A DNA stretch of 29,450 nucleotides from Ruminococcaceae bacterium UBA7075. GTDB lineage: Bacteria; Bacillota; Clostridia; Oscillospirales; Acutalibacteraceae. The notes beneath the pieces were generated by a model that was given only the letters and a program-made list of their open reading frames with translations, ran no database searches and was not told the DNA's origin. The stretch spans positions 2,060 to 31,509 of the forward strand of contig DKZL01000032.1 in assembly GCA_002493635.1 (NCBI GenBank). Direction: 5' to 3'. Shown here one piece after another: positions 1 through 8,166 of the stretch (positions are counted from its first letter, which is position 1; each line of letters starts with the position of its first letter). A program made the translations under genes and the position numbers.

Positions 1-32
1 TTCCTCGTTTCAACAATAGCACTATATTATTA

Positions 33-54
33 GGAACGACACAGGGGTCGTTCC
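33..54. repeat. Palindromic intergenic element
   Basis: GGAACGAC (33-40) and GTCGTTCC (47-54) are perfect inverted arms around a 6-nt loop, directly followed by CCTACA. A second, different palindrome followed by CCCTACA occurs at 19531-19554, so the two may belong to one class of short dispersed element. There is no convincing T-tract for a terminator. I see no gene in positions 1-187 apart from this element and the hairpin at 144-170. Confidence 0.5.
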
Positions 55-143
55 CTACAATTGTTTAATATAGGTTGCATATAAACTGCTAAACAATAAT
101 TTAGCTTGTAATTAATAGTAAGCAATTTACTATTAAGCATAAA

Positions 144-170
144 AGAGGCAAGGTTTTTCACCTTGCCTCT
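144..170 (-). terminator. Terminator downstream of ftsZ
   Basis: AGAGGCAAGG (144-153) and CCTTGCCTCT (161-170) form a perfect 10-bp stem with a 7-nt loop. It lies 17 nt beyond the ftsZ stop codon. On the minus strand a short T-rich run follows; on the plus strand a longer T-run follows at 174-179, so it may work in both directions. It closes the division cluster. Confidence 0.75.
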
Positions 171-187
171 AAATTTTTTAATAATTA

Positions 188-1318
188 TTATTTATTGAAG
201 ATTGACATAATGTCATAGAATGTATCGTCATCTTCGTCCTCTGTCTTGTCAACTGTCTTTGTATCTTCCTTTTTTTCAGGAGCAAAAATTGACTCGTTTG
301 CAGATGAACGGCTGTTTGCATTTTTAGAAGCCTGAGCCATTTTTGCTGCGGCAATCTGACCGTCAGCGTTAAAGCCTGTTGCAATAACAGTAACGCTCAT
401 TTCGTCGTCCATCTTTTCGTCGATAACAGCACCCCAAATGATGTTTGCATCGTCTGAAACCTTGTCCTTAATCATTGTTGAAGCTGCGTCAATATCATCA
501 AGACTTACATCAGCAGATGCGGTGATGTTGATGATAACGCCCTTTGCGCCGTCAATTGAAGTTTCAAGAAGCGGACTTGAAATAGCCTTATCAGCAGCAA
601 CAGTAGCCTTGTCCTTGCCGGAAGCAACGCCCATACCCATATGAGCATAGCCTGCGTCCTTCATAACAGATGTAACATCGGCAAAGTCGAGGTTTACAAG
701 ACCCGGAAGAAGAATGAGGTCTGAAATACTCTGAACACCCTGTCTTAAAACATCATCGGCAATAGCAAATGCGTTCTGAAGTGTGATGCTTGTATCTGAA
801 ACATATTTTAATCTTTCATTTGGAACAATAATGAGTGAATCAACGCAAGCAGCAAGCTCTGCAATACCCTGCTCAGCCTGAGTCATTCTTCTTTTACCCT
901 CAAAGGCAAACGGCTTTGTAACAACGCCGACAGTAAGAATCCCCATATCCTTAGCAATCTTTGCAACAACCGGAGCTGCGCCTGTTCCTGTACCGCCGCC
1001 CATACCGGCAGTAACAAATACCATATCTGTATCTTTAAGAAGGGCTGCAATCTCGTCCTTGCTCTCTTCGGCAGCATTCTGACCGATTGCAGGCATTGAG
1101 CCGGCACCCTTACCTCTTGTAAGCTTTTCGCCAATCTGAATCTTTTGTGAAGCCTTTGAAAGTCTTAACACATGTTCATCTGTATTAACTGCAATGAACT
1201 CTACGTTCTTAACATCCATTGCAACCATTCGGTTTACGGCGTTTCCGCCGCCTCCGCCGACACCTATTACTTTAATTCTCGGCATATATTCGCTTTCCAA
1301 TTCCAATTCAAATGCCAT
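188..1318 (-). CDS. ftsZ: Cell division protein FtsZ
   Basis: Tubulin-like GTPase that polymerises into the division ring on the inner face of the membrane. The 376 residues contain the N-terminal glycine-rich nucleotide loop (GGGGGNAVNRM, about residues 21-31), the tubulin signature GGGTGTGAAP (107-116), and a GTPase core to about residue 315. A short charged linker and an acidic C-terminal end follow. The last residues, DIMSIFNK, stand where the conserved FtsA/SepF/EzrA-binding peptide (typically DIPxFLR) would be, and are a divergent form. Start: ATG at 1318 with AAGGAGGA at 1326-1333, a 7-nt gap. The gene follows divIB after a 238-nt gap carrying its own promoter. There is no ftsA between them, although many Firmicutes have ftsA directly upstream of ftsZ. 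Confidence 0.98.
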   Translation of the reverse strand: MAFELELESEYMPRIKVIGVGGGGGNAVNRMVAMDVKNVEFIAVNTDEHVLRLSKASQKIQIGEKLTRGKGAGSMPAIGQNAAEESKDEIAALLKDTDMVFVTAGMGGGTGTGAAPVVAKIAKDMGILTVGVVTKPFAFEGKRRMTQAEQGIAELAACVDSLIIVPNERLKYVSDTSITLQNAFAIADDVLRQGVQSISDLILLPGLVNLDFADVTSVMKDAGYAHMGMGVASGKDKATVAADKAISSPLLETSIDGAKGVIINITASADVSLDDIDAASTMIKDKVSDDANIIWGAVIDEKMDDEMSVTVIATGFNADGQIAAAKMAQASKNANSRSSANESIFAPEKKEDTKTVDKTEDEDDDTFYDIMSIFNK

Positions 1319-1391
1319 TTTCTCGTCCTCCTTATTTCATATATGAAATCCAAAATTAAATAATTTCGTAAAATACATAAATATTTATTAT

Positions 1392-1420
1392 ATAGTATCA
1401 TACTTCCGAAAAAATATCAA
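1392..1420 (-). promoter_or_regulatory. Sigma-A-like promoter of ftsZ
   Basis: On the minus strand TTGATA (1420-1415), a 17-nt spacer and TACTAT (1397-1392) lie about 75 nt upstream of the ftsZ start codon. Spacing is optimal and both boxes match the vegetative consensus at most positions. This would allow ftsZ to be expressed apart from the upstream wall genes. It is seen in sequence only. Confidence 0.6.
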
Positions 1421-1556
1421 TAGTTTTGTGTTGTTTTATTGGATTTTAAGTAATAATTAGTAAAAACATCCTGTGGGCTGTATTTAACAAAACAGTTTTC
1501 CATAACGTATAAATTTTATTCTGCATATCACTCACCGACAGTATTTTTTCGCACAC

Positions 1557-3107
1557 TCAGTTGTTATAGTTATCATATGCACCCTGACCGTATTCATACG
1601 GCTCATTAGCATAGTCGTTCTGATAATTATCGCCTGCTTCGTATGCCTGTCCGCCCTGTTCTCCATATAAATTATTGTCTATCGGCTCGGTTGCATTTTC
1701 ACCTTGCGTTGCAGGTGGATTTGTACCCGAAATGTTATCCCACGTAACTGTACTCTTCTCTGAAGACGCCGTCGGATTTGTAACGCTCTCCCCTTCTGCT
1801 GTTGTCGCAGACTGGTTACCGCTGTTTGCAGGTTCTGTTTCTGACGGCTTAAAACGAGACACTTTCGTACTGTTGCAATTTGAAACATCAAGCGTGCCTG
1901 TAACAGTGCCAGTGTTGTTCGGGTCAAGCTTTTCATCTATTATCGCCATAGCCGTTCTGATTTTGTAATCTAAATCCTCAGGCAATCCAAGATTAATTGA
2001 AATTCTGTTATCATAATTAAGAGTTATATTAGCTGTATCGGTAACATCAAAACCTTTTATATTCTTAACTTCGTTTTTACTTAAGCTTTCAGAAACATCC
2101 TCCAAAATATCAGGGATATTGTTATCGCTGAAGCTGACATAATCTCCGATTTCTGTACTTTTAAGCTCCCGGCAGAAAAGCTCAGGCAGCTCATCCGGAT
2201 TGTCTGCACGTCTGTCAATAATTCTGCCTTTTGCGCTTACAATCAGAAATTCGTCATTATATTTAATCACATATGATGGCACTGCATTTGTAATCTTTAT
2301 AATAACCGTATCAGGAATATTAAAACTGATACTTGCGTTTTCTACATAAGGAAGATTATCAACAATCTCCTCGGGAGTACCGTTTATTGCCGCAATAAAT
2401 ATATTTTGCTGGAGCTGAACATTGCTGAACGCAACAATCTGATCCTGATAATAATATTCGTCACCATCAACCTTGATTTTTTCTGTTTTAAAAAGAACAG
2501 TAAGGCTCAGCACAACACCGATTATGAGTACTACAAGAAAAATTCCGCTGTAAATCAAAATTCGCTTGCGCCTTACCTGCTTTGGCGAAACAGGAGTTTT
2601 GGGACGATAAATGTATTCATTCTCCTGTTTTCTTATCTGTTTTGCACGGCGTTCCTGTCTTTGACGGGCAGAAAACTCATCAACATAATAACCGCCGTTG
2701 CTTGACTCTTTCGGCTCAAGATTTTTAATTTTTTTGTCGCTTTGAAGTCTGTATTTCTGCTCACGGCTGATTTTATTATTACCATTTTTTTGATGTGCAT
2801 TAATTGAATCTATAATTTTACTGCCGGAACCCTTAACAACCTGCTCTTCCGGCAATGTATAGTCATTTTGAATTTTAGTTTTGCGCGGCGTCCTTTTATT
2901 GTAGCTTTCAGACACCGACGCTCTTGTTCTTTGATTTTCTATCTGATTACGGGATTTTGGAGCTGACTTTCTGTTAAGATTACGGCTGTCAGCACTTTGC
3001 TTTTCCTGCATTTTATGATATTTTTTTGCCTGCTTCGCCGCCTGCTTACGCCGTTTTTCAAGCTGTTTCTTCTCTTTTGCCGTAAGCGGTCTTTTGCCGT
3101 TTGCCAC
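1557..3107 (-). CDS. divIB: Division protein DivIB/FtsQ
   Basis: Single-pass membrane protein of the divisome that joins FtsL and DivIC in the complex controlling septal peptidoglycan synthesis. It has a very long, Lys/Arg/Gln-rich cytoplasmic N-terminus (about 180 residues), one membrane segment (about 183-206, containing IYSGIFLVVLIIGVVLSL), a POTRA-type domain starting KTEKIKVDG, and a beta domain. A roughly 110-residue Thr/Ser/Asn/Tyr-rich low-complexity tail ends in acidic-aromatic repeats. Start: a TTG two codons upstream sits only 2 nt from GGGAGG (3116-3121). The GTG at 3107 has an 8-nt gap and is preferred, giving 516 residues, long for the family. The gene lies 46 nt downstream of murA. 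Confidence 0.88.
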   Translation of the reverse strand: MANGKRPLTAKEKKQLEKRRKQAAKQAKKYHKMQEKQSADSRNLNRKSAPKSRNQIENQRTRASVSESYNKRTPRKTKIQNDYTLPEEQVVKGSGSKIIDSINAHQKNGNNKISREQKYRLQSDKKIKNLEPKESSNGGYYVDEFSARQRQERRAKQIRKQENEYIYRPKTPVSPKQVRRKRILIYSGIFLVVLIIGVVLSLTVLFKTEKIKVDGDEYYYQDQIVAFSNVQLQQNIFIAAINGTPEEIVDNLPYVENASISFNIPDTVIIKITNAVPSYVIKYNDEFLIVSAKGRIIDRRADNPDELPELFCRELKSTEIGDYVSFSDNNIPDILEDVSESLSKNEVKNIKGFDVTDTANITLNYDNRISINLGLPEDLDYKIRTAMAIIDEKLDPNNTGTVTGTLDVSNCNSTKVSRFKPSETEPANSGNQSATTAEGESVTNPTASSEKSTVTWDNISGTNPPATQGENATEPIDNNLYGEQGGQAYEAGDNYQNDYANEPYEYGQGAYDNYNN

Positions 3108-3159
3108 AGTCAATTCCTCCCTTCAAAACTTCCTTTATTTTAAACATCTGTTATATATG

Positions 3160-4413
3160 CTAAATCTTTTTTATCTCTGCTCCCAATTCCGAGAGAGTAA
3201 CCTCAAGGTTCTCATATCCCCTCTCAAGATATTTAACACCACTTATGTCGCTTGAACCATCCGCACCAAGGGATGCAACCACAAGTGCTGCCGCTCCCCT
3301 AAGGTCAGTAGCCTCTACCGATGCTCCGTAAAGCGATGAAACACCTTCAACAACTGCAACTCTGCCCTCTGTTTTGACATTTGCTCCCATTCGTACAAGC
3401 TCGCTTATATGACGGTATCTGTTCTCAAAAATATTTTCAACAAAAACCGATGTTCCCTCCGCCGTACACGCCGCCGCAAGCATTGGTGCCTGCGCATCGG
3501 TCGGAAATCCTGGATAAGGCATTGTTCTTACTGTCTTCATTGAATAAAGTCTTGACGGAGCTGAAAACTTCATACAGCCGTCCCTGCACCTGATTTTACA
3601 GCCTGCATCCTCAAACACAGGGATAATTGATGCGAGGTGACTTGATATAATACCCTTTAATGTAATTTGCGAGCCTGTTGCCGCCGCACAAGCCATCAGT
3701 GTTGCCGCAACAATTCTGTCAGGAATTATCGTATGGTGTGCACATTCAAGGCTGTCACAGCCGTCAATTACAATCACACCCTCGCCTGCACCGTAAATTT
3801 TGGCACCGCATTCGTTCAGATAATCCGCAAGGTCAACGATTTCAGGCTCACGGGCAGCATTAATTATGGTTGTTGTGCCGCTTGCAAGACACGCTGCAAT
3901 CATAATATCCTCAGTTGCACCTACGCTTGGAAATGAAAGCGTAACCTTTGCTCCCACGAGTCCGTTCGGTGCACTGCAATCGAGATAGCCGTGTTTTTCT
4001 TTAATTACTGCGCCAAGCTCACGCAAAGCCTTGAGGTGCAGATCAATAGGTCGAGGTCCTATCTCACATCCGCCGGGGAATGTAAGCTTTGCTCTGCCCG
4101 TTCGTGCAAGCACAGCACCCAAAAACACTATTGAACTGCGGGTTTTCCTCATCAACTCATGAGGAATATCAGATCTGCAAATACCGTCTGCACTTATAAG
4201 CAGTGTACTGTTGCTTCTTCTGACATCACAGCCAAGATAACGCAGTATTCCGAGAGATGCCTCCACATCGGTAAGCTGCGGGCAATTATAAATTACATTC
4301 TCTCCTTTTGAAAGAATTGTCGCCGCCAAAATAGGCAGTGCACTGTTCTTTGCTCCCTGAACATAAGTTTCTCCGCTGAGTTTTTGCCGTCCTGTAACAA
4401 GCAATCTTGACAC
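3160..4413 (-). CDS. murA: UDP-GlcNAc 1-carboxyvinyltransferase MurA
   Basis: Transfers enolpyruvate from PEP to UDP-GlcNAc, the first committed step of peptidoglycan precursor synthesis in the cytoplasm. At 417 residues it has the usual family length. Visible features are the substrate-binding Lys-Asn pair in GAKNSALP (Lys22-Asn23) and the active-site loop GGCEIGPRP with catalytic Cys116, the residue alkylated by fosfomycin. The Cys is present, so a fosfomycin-resistant Asp variant is not indicated. The start is GTG, preceded by GAGGG. It sits between murG and divIB. Many Firmicutes carry two murA genes, and which paralogue this is cannot be told from sequence alone. Confidence 0.96.
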   Translation of the reverse strand: MSRLLVTGRQKLSGETYVQGAKNSALPILAATILSKGENVIYNCPQLTDVEASLGILRYLGCDVRRSNSTLLISADGICRSDIPHELMRKTRSSIVFLGAVLARTGRAKLTFPGGCEIGPRPIDLHLKALRELGAVIKEKHGYLDCSAPNGLVGAKVTLSFPSVGATEDIMIAACLASGTTTIINAAREPEIVDLADYLNECGAKIYGAGEGVIVIDGCDSLECAHHTIIPDRIVAATLMACAAATGSQITLKGIISSHLASIIPVFEDAGCKIRCRDGCMKFSAPSRLYSMKTVRTMPYPGFPTDAQAPMLAAACTAEGTSVFVENIFENRYRHISELVRMGANVKTEGRVAVVEGVSSLYGASVEATDLRGAAALVVASLGADGSSDISGVKYLERGYENLEVTLSELGAEIKKI

Positions 4414-4538
4414 AGTAACACCCTCTTAAATAAAATACCTCTACATTCTATGATTGAGAAATATTCCTGTGACAGATTTTTTAAAATATCAGCGCACAAA
4501 AAGCATCTATGCGTTAATTTTGTGGTGTTGCCCTGATT

Positions 4539-5657
4539 TTATACAATACCCAAAACTTTTTTTACAACGGAGTATATTCTCTCATTGGCATCTATAATAG
4601 CCATTTTCTTTGAATTTTCACTGATTTTATACAGATTCTCGGGATCAATAAGCATTTTATCTGCCTTTTTCATAAGCAATTCACCCGAAAGCTGCGATTC
4701 CTCAATAATTTGGGCTGCACCTCTGTTTACAAGTGCCATAGCATTGTGATACTGATGATTCTCAGCAACATTCGGTGACGGAATTAAAATGGCAGGCTTG
4801 CCCATAGCCTGAATTTCACTCAGTGTAATTGCACCTGCACGACAAATTACAAGGTCGGCAGCAGCCATACATACCGACATATTGTCAATATACGGGCGAA
4901 TATCAAGATTATCACACTTTTCAATGTCTGTACCTTTATCCTTGACAAGGGATGGAAACCATTCGCCGTAACTTCCGTATGCGTGAATGTGCTGATACCT
5001 GCCGTCCTTGCCGCTTCGTGCTACAAGATCAGCCACAGCCTCGTTGATTTTTCTTGCGCCCAGACTGCCTCCGAACGAAAGAATTACAGGTCTTGAATCA
5101 AGTCCGAGCATCTGTCTTGATTTCTCCTTGTCGGCAGTGAGGATTTCACCTCTGACAGGATTACCGGTAATTACAACATCCGCCTTCTCAAAATATTTCT
5201 TAGCGTCCGGAACGGCAAGCATAACCTTTTTAACGCTTTTTGCAAGCATCTTATTTGTTACTCCGGGAAAAGCATTCTGCTCGTGTATAATACAGGGAAT
5301 ACCCATTTTTGCCGCTGTCCTTATTACAGGTCCCGAAACATAACCGCCCGTGCCTATACAAATATCGGGCTTAAATTCCGATATAATCTTCTTTGCCTTA
5401 TTTGATGATGAAAAAGTTCTTTTAACGGTTTTAACATTTTCAAGCATATTTTTTGGTGAAAAACTTCTTTTAAAACCGCTGATTATAATTGATTCAATTT
5501 TAAAACCCGCCTGCGGAACAAGTCTTTGCTCCATTCCGTCCTTGTTGCCGATAAACAAAAACTCTGTATCAGGACGTTTTTCTCTTATATATCCTGCAAT
5601 GGCAAGTGCCGGATTAATGTGACCGGCTGTACCACCGCCTGCAAGCAAAATTTTCAT
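4539..5657 (-). CDS. murG: MurG, lipid II-forming GlcNAc transferase
   Basis: Peripheral inner-membrane GT28 glycosyltransferase that adds GlcNAc from UDP-GlcNAc to lipid I, making lipid II. The N-terminal glycine-rich loop is GGGTAGHINPALAIA near residues 6-20. The C-terminal nucleotide-sugar site shows GSLGARKIN and CRAGAITLSEIQAMGKP followed by PNVAENHQ. The reading frame extends five codons upstream, but the first ATG overlaps GGAGG, which instead serves the ATG at 5657 with an 8-nt gap. The protein is then 372 residues, typical for the family. It follows ftsW by only 18 nt, so the two are surely co-transcribed. Confidence 0.96.
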   Translation of the reverse strand: MKILLAGGGTAGHINPALAIAGYIREKRPDTEFLFIGNKDGMEQRLVPQAGFKIESIIISGFKRSFSPKNMLENVKTVKRTFSSSNKAKKIISEFKPDICIGTGGYVSGPVIRTAAKMGIPCIIHEQNAFPGVTNKMLAKSVKKVMLAVPDAKKYFEKADVVITGNPVRGEILTADKEKSRQMLGLDSRPVILSFGGSLGARKINEAVADLVARSGKDGRYQHIHAYGSYGEWFPSLVKDKGTDIEKCDNLDIRPYIDNMSVCMAAADLVICRAGAITLSEIQAMGKPAILIPSPNVAENHQYHNAMALVNRGAAQIIEESQLSGELLMKKADKMLIDPENLYKISENSKKMAIIDANERIYSVVKKVLGIV

Positions 5658-5675
5658 TGCTTTAACCTCCAAAAA

Positions 5676-6944
5676 TTACTGTCTTTCAATATTAGCTGTT
5701 CTCGAAATTGAAAGTACTATACCCATTTGCGCAAGCAGCATAATCAGCGAGCTGCCTCCATAGCTGAAAAACGGCAGGCTGATACCTGTATTTGGAAGCC
5801 AGTCGGTAATAACCAGAATATTCAGCACAACCTGAATACCTATCTGCGATGTAAGACCGATTCCGAGAAGCTTTCCGAATTTATCCTTAGCTCTTAAAGA
5901 AAGCGTAATACCTCTCCATACGAGAAGTGCAAAAATTATCAGAATTATTGCGGCACCGACAAGTCCGAGTTCTTCAACCACAACGGCAAAGATAAAGTCA
6001 TTCTGAGGCTCAGGCAGCCACAAATACTTCTGCCGTGACTGACCCAGACCAAGTCCCCAGACTCCGCCCGAACCTATAGCATACAAAGAATTTCTTGTCT
6101 GCCACGTTGTCTGCCACATATCCTCAGTAGTATATTCAAGCGCCTGCCCCCAGCCGTCAAGTCGGCTCATAGCATAGCTGAGTCCGCCCGTGGCAGCCAG
6201 AAAAAGCACAATTCCTACAATACCCAAAAAACCGATTGCAAGATATTTTGTTTTCATACCGCCTATATAAAGCATTAATACAGTAAGAATACCTATGATT
6301 ACAATACCCGAATAGTGAGGCTCTAAAAACAGCAGCAGAGCAGTAGAGCCGAAAATAATAAGACCGGGCAATACACTGTATTTTGCAATCTGAATTTTGT
6401 TGTAGTACTTACTGCACCAATGAGCAAAAAACAAAATAATAGCAAGCTTTGAAATCTCTGACGGCTGAATATTGAACAAGCCCAGAGGAATCCACCTGCG
6501 AACGCCGCCGTTGGCAGGTAAAATCAGTACGATAAGCAGAGCTATGTAAGAAATACCCAATACAATGGGAGCAATCTTGTGCAGCTTGTTGTAATTGAAA
6601 AACGACATAAAGCCCATTGCAACTATACCAACCACAACGAAAATAAGCTGACGCTTAAGATAATAATAACTGTCGTCCTGATAGTAATATGCGTTTGCAT
6701 AACTTGCCGAGAACATCATAATTGTTCCGATAGTAAGCAACACAAGAATAATAATACAGAAAGGTAAATCAATGCCCATTCCTACACCAAACCATTTGGC
6801 TTTTTTCATTATGCGCTGTCGGGAAGGTCGTACAAAGAACTTTTCTTCTTTGATTCTCTGCTCCGAATAGTATTCTTCGTCATACATTTTATTTAGGTCT
6901 GCCCTTAGCATAACCCGTTTGTTTGGAGCCACCTGACCAATCAC
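5676..6944 (-). CDS. ftsW: FtsW/SpoVE-type SEDS peptidoglycan polymerase
   Basis: Polytopic SEDS glycosyltransferase that polymerises lipid II with a partner class B PBP at the septum. About ten hydrophobic segments begin near residue 58. The conserved loop IQPSEISKLAIILF and the C-terminal signature NTGISLPFFSYGGSSL are both present. The roughly 55-residue cytoplasmic N-terminus is charged. The first GTG (6944) overlaps the only Shine-Dalgarno-like stretch (AAAGAGG), so a start at the GTG four codons later is also possible. It lies between mraY and murG. The PASTA PBP upstream is a natural partner. Whether it serves vegetative division or spore cortex synthesis is not decidable here. Confidence 0.93.
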   Translation of the reverse strand: MIGQVAPNKRVMLRADLNKMYDEEYYSEQRIKEEKFFVRPSRQRIMKKAKWFGVGMGIDLPFCIIILVLLTIGTIMMFSASYANAYYYQDDSYYYLKRQLIFVVVGIVAMGFMSFFNYNKLHKIAPIVLGISYIALLIVLILPANGGVRRWIPLGLFNIQPSEISKLAIILFFAHWCSKYYNKIQIAKYSVLPGLIIFGSTALLLFLEPHYSGIVIIGILTVLMLYIGGMKTKYLAIGFLGIVGIVLFLAATGGLSYAMSRLDGWGQALEYTTEDMWQTTWQTRNSLYAIGSGGVWGLGLGQSRQKYLWLPEPQNDFIFAVVVEELGLVGAAIILIIFALLVWRGITLSLRAKDKFGKLLGIGLTSQIGIQVVLNILVITDWLPNTGISLPFFSYGGSSLIMLLAQMGIVLSISRTANIERQ

Positions 6945-6993
6945 CTCTTTATATAAATATTAATTTGGTATTATTCGTTTGTCTATTTTTATG

Positions 6994-8022
6994 TTATAAA
7001 ACGCCGAAATATACAAGTGCAAATGCAGCTGCACCGAACACTGCCGTTACAATGCTGAACACAGTAACAATTTTAACCTCGCTCCAGCCGCACATCTCAA
7101 AATGATGATGAATAGGGCTCATTTTGAAAAGTCTTTTACCGTGAGTAAGCTTAAAATATGAAACCTGTAACACAACGGAAAGTTCCTCTGCAATATAAAT
7201 AATTCCTATTGGTAACAAGAGAATCGGCATACCTGTTGCAAATGCAAGTGCACATACAAGTCCTCCAAGGAAAAGTGAGCCTGTGTCGCCCATAAATACC
7301 TTAGCAGGGTGAAAATTCCAAACAAGAAACCCAAGACAAGCACCTGCTGAAGCCGCACTCATTGCAGTAACGCCAAGATAGCTCATCATGCATGAAATAA
7401 GCATAAATGCAACACAAGCAAAGAATGTTACTGAGCCGTTCAGACCATCAACGCCGTCTGTAAGATTTACTGAATTTACAATGCCTACAATTCCTATTGC
7501 CGCAATGATATAGTAAAAAATTCCGAGGTCAACTTCACCTACAAAAGGAATTATTGTTGTTGTGCCGAAGCCTGCAATGCCGAGCACTGCAAGGTATGCA
7601 CCTGCCGCAATAAACTGTAAAACGAGTTTCTGTACTGCTGTAAGACCGAGATTACGTTTTTTTACAACCTTTGTAAAATCGTCGATAAATCCGATTAAGC
7701 CGTTTGCAAGTGCAAGACCAAGACCAGCAAAAATAAATGTAATCTCTCGTGGAATATCCGCAAAGAAAATATGGATAAACTGAGAGCCCGTCATTATATA
7801 GACCACTGTACTGATTACTGTAACAAACACTATTGCAACAATAAACATTATTCCGCCCATTATAGGTGTGCCCTGCTTATTTTTATGCCAATTAGGACCG
7901 ATTTCCAGAATTGTCTGCCCAAAATTGAGCTTGTGCAGATATGGAATTAAAAATTTACCTAATATTGCAGAAATAGCAAATGCCAGAACTGCTGAACAAA
8001 AAGTCCAAATACCGTATATCAT
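6994..8022 (-). CDS. mraY: MraY, lipid I synthase
   Basis: Integral membrane phospho-MurNAc-pentapeptide transferase that moves the sugar-peptide from its UDP carrier onto undecaprenyl phosphate, forming lipid I. The 342 residues form about ten membrane segments. Family motifs are present in order: DDFTKVVKKRNLGLT with the Mg-binding Asp pair, NSVNLTDGVDGLNG, MGDTGSLFLGG and the cytoplasmic PIHHHFE loop. The ATG start has AAAGGAA about 10 nt upstream. In many relatives murF precedes and murD follows mraY. Here the PBP gene and ftsW flank it directly. Confidence 0.97.
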   Translation of the reverse strand: MIYGIWTFCSAVLAFAISAILGKFLIPYLHKLNFGQTILEIGPNWHKNKQGTPIMGGIMFIVAIVFVTVISTVVYIMTGSQFIHIFFADIPREITFIFAGLGLALANGLIGFIDDFTKVVKKRNLGLTAVQKLVLQFIAAGAYLAVLGIAGFGTTTIIPFVGEVDLGIFYYIIAAIGIVGIVNSVNLTDGVDGLNGSVTFFACVAFMLISCMMSYLGVTAMSAASAGACLGFLVWNFHPAKVFMGDTGSLFLGGLVCALAFATGMPILLLPIGIIYIAEELSVVLQVSYFKLTHGKRLFKMSPIHHHFEMCGWSEVKIVTVFSIVTAVFGAAAFALVYFGVL

Positions 8023-8137
8023 TTTGTTTTCGTTCCTTTCAAGTGTTTGTTACATCTTTTCCTAAGCTGCAAATGCAGCCGTTTGCAATCCGAAGAATAA
8101 CCTCGGTTAGTTCAATTCATAATACCTGTCAGAGATA

Positions 8138-8166
8138 ATTATACTTAAAAATTGTCAATCAGGCAA
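8138..8166 (-). promoter_or_regulatory. Promoter upstream of mraY
   Basis: On the minus strand TTGCCT (8166-8161), a 17-nt spacer and TATAAT (8143-8138) start immediately after the PBP stop codon. They leave a leader of about 108 nt before mraY. The leader contains a TAACC-GA-GGTTA dyad and a GCTGC-ATTT-GCAGC stem, neither followed by a T-run. The promoter would drive mraY-ftsW-murG-murA-divIB. Confidence 0.55.
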